From contig CANLUL010000001.1 in the NCBI GenBank assembly GCA_947494305.1, forward strand, positions 310,001 to 374,000: DNA of 64,000 nucleotides, written 5' to 3'. Shown here piece by piece: positions 61,635 to 64,000 of the stretch (position 1 is the first letter of the stretch; the number at the start of each line of letters is the position of its first letter). The notes below the pieces were generated by a model. It made no database searches. It was not told where the DNA came from and was given only the letters and a program-made list of their open reading frames with translations. This DNA is from an uncultured Sphingomonadaceae bacterium (GTDB lineage Bacteria > Pseudomonadota > Alphaproteobacteria > Sphingomonadales > Sphingomonadaceae). A program made the position numbers and the translations under genes.

Positions 61635-63176
61635 TTATTCGGTGACTTTTTTGCATTCGTAAACCAACCGCTCATTCGCTTGCCCCGGTAACTCGGCACG
61701 GATGGCTTTCACCATATCTTCGATATCTGTCAGTGCTGCCGCATCGGTCGTACAGGCTTTGTTACCATATTTCTGACGGATCGAGCGCGCTTTGGTCATC
61801 GCATCCAATCCCAATAAATATCGTTCCGTTGTAAATTCACTGCGATCGGGGCGAAAGCTGCTGATGGTAACCGTCTGCTCTTGATTGGGTACAAAAATAC
61901 GCGACCATTTTGCGCCATCACGACCATATTGCGTACGGCCATTGACGCAGCCGCCTTCTTTCCAGTCGAGCGGCAGCTCGTTTTCCTGTGACACCGTTAT
62001 CCGGCTGCGTTCGGGAATGAGTGTGCATTGATATTTGCCGCTGGTGTCTACGGTTACCTGCTGTTGCTGATTGCTGTTGCCATCTTTCAAAGCAACCGCG
62101 ACCCGGTCTTCAATTTCGGTGAAAGACGGTCGAGACAGGAATATGATCACCGCCCCAACCAACAAAAATGCGCCCGCGCCAGCTGACCCAATGGCAGGAT
62201 TGCGGTGTGATTTACCTAGCAAGAAACCAGCGCCACCAAATGCCACCAGCGACAAAGCCAGCATCAATGCCGCTATGGCTATCTGATTTTCGCGCTCGGT
62301 GATTATGTCCTGGGTGATCGTGGTTCGTAGCTTTTCTTCTTTGGCCTCCCGCGCTGCGGTATCTGCCTGCTTCGCAGCTTCGACTTTGGCGCGTTCAGCA
62401 TCTTCTCGCACTTGCTCTTCGCGGCTGATTTCGGCGGCGGACCGGCATGGTGTTGCTGTTGATCCAACCTTGACACCTGCTTTGCGCAAAAATGCCAATA
62501 TTTCGCGAGCGGAAACGGCAAACCCAAACTCCGCATCATTGCCATCGCTAATCGAGCCAAAACTATTTGCCCCCAGCACGCGCCCGCAATTGTCGATTAA
62601 TGGCCCGCCGCTGTTTCCACTCGCAATCGGGGCGGTGTGCAGCAATGTATCAAATTGTTTGGTAGACCGTCCGCCAGACACGGTTCCACGCGTTTTAACA
62701 GGGGACATCGGGGTGATCATGTCATCAAGGTTGAGACCTTGAGCCCGATCCACCGAACCGGGATAGCCAATGGCTACAACATCTGCACCATCACCGACCG
62801 CACCGCCAAAAATGGTCATTGCGGGCAATCGGCCGCCATCCTGCAACTGGATTAAAGCCAGGTCATTGGACGGGGAGTATGCGAGAATTCGTCCGCCATA
62901 GCTCTTTCCACCCTGAGATGGGATGATACCGATGACTACAGAGGATTCTTGTCGTGCAATCTCAACAACATGCGCGTTGGTGACAATCTTGTCCGGCGCA
63001 ACAACAAAGCCGCTGCCATGGCCGACAAAGGCTACCTTGTTGCCATCCTTGGCCGCCAGAACCACGCGGACAACAGAGCGACTGGCCGCCGCGATATCTG
63101 CGGGATCGGCGTGGGCCGGGCTTACGAAGTTGATGGAAAGCGCAATGGCGATGATAATAAGGATTTTTCGGATCAT
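61635..63176 (-). CDS. Trypsin-like serine protease with coiled coil, two membrane helices and C-terminal domain
   Basis: A 513-residue protein. Signal peptide about 1-23. The chymotrypsin-fold protease domain (about 28-240) has an intact triad: H69 in TNAHVVE, D105 in NDLALIQL and S189 in GNSGGPL. It is followed by a charged coiled coil (about 255-295), two hydrophobic helices (about 305-325 and 335-358), and a beta-rich C-terminal domain (about 375-500) with cysteines. No PDZ domain is present, unlike DegP. Start at 63176 begins the signal peptide; an upstream ATG (63194) adds six residues. It converges on the antiporter gene. The substrate is unknown. Confidence 0.85.
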   Translation of the reverse strand: MIRKILIIIAIALSINFVSPAHADPADIAAASRSVVRVVLAAKDGNKVAFVGHGSGFVVAPDKIVTNAHVVEIARQESSVVIGIIPSQGGKSYGGRILAYSPSNDLALIQLQDGGRLPAMTIFGGAVGDGADVVAIGYPGSVDRAQGLNLDDMITPMSPVKTRGTVSGGRSTKQFDTLLHTAPIASGNSGGPLIDNCGRVLGANSFGSISDGNDAEFGFAVSAREILAFLRKAGVKVGSTATPCRSAAEISREEQVREDAERAKVEAAKQADTAAREAKEEKLRTTITQDIITERENQIAIAALMLALSLVAFGGAGFLLGKSHRNPAIGSAGAGAFLLVGAVIIFLSRPSFTEIEDRVAVALKDGNSNQQQQVTVDTSGKYQCTLIPERSRITVSQENELPLDWKEGGCVNGRTQYGRDGAKWSRIFVPNQEQTVTISSFRPDRSEFTTERYLLGLDAMTKARSIRQKYGNKACTTDAAALTDIEDMVKAIRAELPGQANERLVYECKKVTE

Positions 63177-63218
63177 GAAATGCTCATGCTTCAAGCAGCT
63201 CCATTTTTCAAAGATGTT

Positions 63219-64000
63219 TTACACAAAACTATAAGGGTCAACATCAACGCCAACTCTTACGGCCCTTGGCCATTCCAGATTTTCCAGCCATTCGCGCATG
63301 ATTTGTTGTAAATCTACTGACCGTTGGGTGTGAACTAGTAATCTGTGCCTATGTCTTCCTCTTAGCATCGCGAGAGGGGCTGGCGCGGGGCCGAAAACAT
63401 TGAAGCCATCCACCTTGGGAGCGGTCTGACCAATCAGGCGTGCAGTCTCCATCGCTTCGCTATTGTCTTCTGATGACACAATGATAGCGGCCAGCCTTGC
63501 GAAAGGTGGCGCGCCAGCGGCTTTCCGCGCTTCTGTCTCCGCTTCATAAAATCCATCGCGGTCGCCCTTGACCAAAGCCTGTATAACAGATGCATTGGGC
63601 ATTCGGGTTTGTACATAGACATGTCCTGGCTTTTCAGCGCGTCCGGCCCGACCCGCTACCTGTGCAATTTGTTGAAAACTGCGTTCCGCGGCGCGCAGAT
63701 CGCCGCCTTCCAATCCAATATCAGCGTCAACTACGCCGACCAGGGTCAGATTGGGGAAGTGATAGCCTTTGGTGACCAGCTGTGTTCCAACAACGATATC
63801 AATGGCACCAGCCTCCATCTGCGCGACAAAATCGGCGGCTTTTGCGGGAGACCATATTGTATCGGATGTGACAATTGCTGTTCGCGCTTCCGGAAAAAGC
63901 AATTTTACTTCATCGCAAATCCGTTCAACACCGGGACCGCAGGCGACAAGGCTATCCTCGTCACTACATTCGGGGCATTTATCGGGCTGCGGCATGACAT
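63219..64000 (-). CDS. priA: Primosomal protein N' (PriA), C-terminal part
   Basis: The last 260 residues of the PriA helicase, cut by the window end; the frame continues beyond 64000. It contains the end of the zinc-binding insertion (CPEC), helicase motifs V/VI region VGTQLVTKGYHFPNLTLVG and QIAQVAGRAGRAEKPGHV (both in part), and the C-terminal domain. PriA restarts stalled replication forks by loading DnaB. In several alphaproteobacteria priA lies close to atpH; here it is on the same strand, about 7.5 kb away. Confidence 0.94.
   Translation of the reverse strand, partial: VMPQPDKCPECSDEDSLVACGPGVERICDEVKLLFPEARTAIVTSDTIWSPAKAADFVAQMEAGAIDIVVGTQLVTKGYHFPNLTLVGVVDADIGLEGGDLRAAERSFQQIAQVAGRAGRAEKPGHVYVQTRMPNASVIQALVKGDRDGFYEAETEARKAAGAPPFARLAAIIVSSEDNSEAMETARLIGQTAPKVDGFNVFGPAPAPLAMLRGRHRHRLLVHTQRSVDLQQIMREWLENLEWPRAVRVGVDVDPYSFV

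Overview
The window reads as an ordinary chromosomal segment of an alphaproteobacterium, most likely a sphingomonad (Sphingorhabdus/Parasphingorhabdus/Sphingopyxis-like). The pointers are a moderate GC content (about half by eye), a gcvP gene split into two subunits, an F1-only atp operon with a very short epsilon subunit, a short MurB and many TonB-era sphingomonad-style membrane proteins. This placement is inferred from gene content; no rRNA or tRNA gene lies in the window to fix it.

Layout. 1-4.1 kb: a dienoyl-CoA isomerase-like crotonase (minus), then OmpW, cysteine synthase and two small envelope proteins of unknown role (plus). 4.2-22.9 kb: a complete dcw cell-wall/division cluster, all plus strand and mostly overlapping by 1-4 bases: mraZ rsmH ftsL ftsI murE murF mraY murD ftsW murG murC murB ddl ftsQ ftsA ftsZ. 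It is preceded by a striking five-fold CCC repeat with exact 10-bp period, which looks like the MraZ operator. 22.9-26.7 kb: a SPOR/TPR protein, a dGTPase-like HD protein and an NAD(P)-binding protein. 26.8-31.6 kb: a tandem glycine riboswitch controlling gcvT-gcvH-gcvPA-gcvPB. 31.6-34.8 kb: a BASS-family transporter overlapping a DUF938 methyltransferase, and an acyl-CoA synthetase.

34.9-39.7 kb: an OmpA-family protein, a bicupin protein, a YtcJ-like amidohydrolase and a drug/metabolite-family transporter. 39.8-47.9 kb: a valine/isobutyrate degradation set (mmsA, isobutyryl-CoA dehydrogenase-like, 3-hydroxyisobutyryl-CoA hydrolase-like, enoyl-CoA hydratase, mmsB) that also carries a polysaccharide deacetylase, an M19 dipeptidase and two tiny membrane proteins. 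47.9-50.6 kb: an isolated CpaF ATPase and a second EamA transporter. 50.7-55.7 kb (minus): the F1 ATP synthase operon atpHAGD-x-C, where x is a 58-residue four-cysteine YHS/TRASH-like protein directly abutting atpD. 55.9-63.2 kb: a coupled DUF1203-ada-PEP mutase-family set, a helical-repeat protein, a DUF2189 membrane protein, a Kef-type antiporter and an unusual membrane-anchored trypsin-like protease. The window ends inside priA (minus).

No mobile element, CRISPR array, prophage, tRNA or rRNA was found, and no broken genes. Most of the window is conserved housekeeping. The best candidates for under-described biology are the phased MraZ-type operator, the small Cys protein inside the atp operon, the truncated epsilon subunit beside it, and the protease with a C-terminal membrane/beta module.
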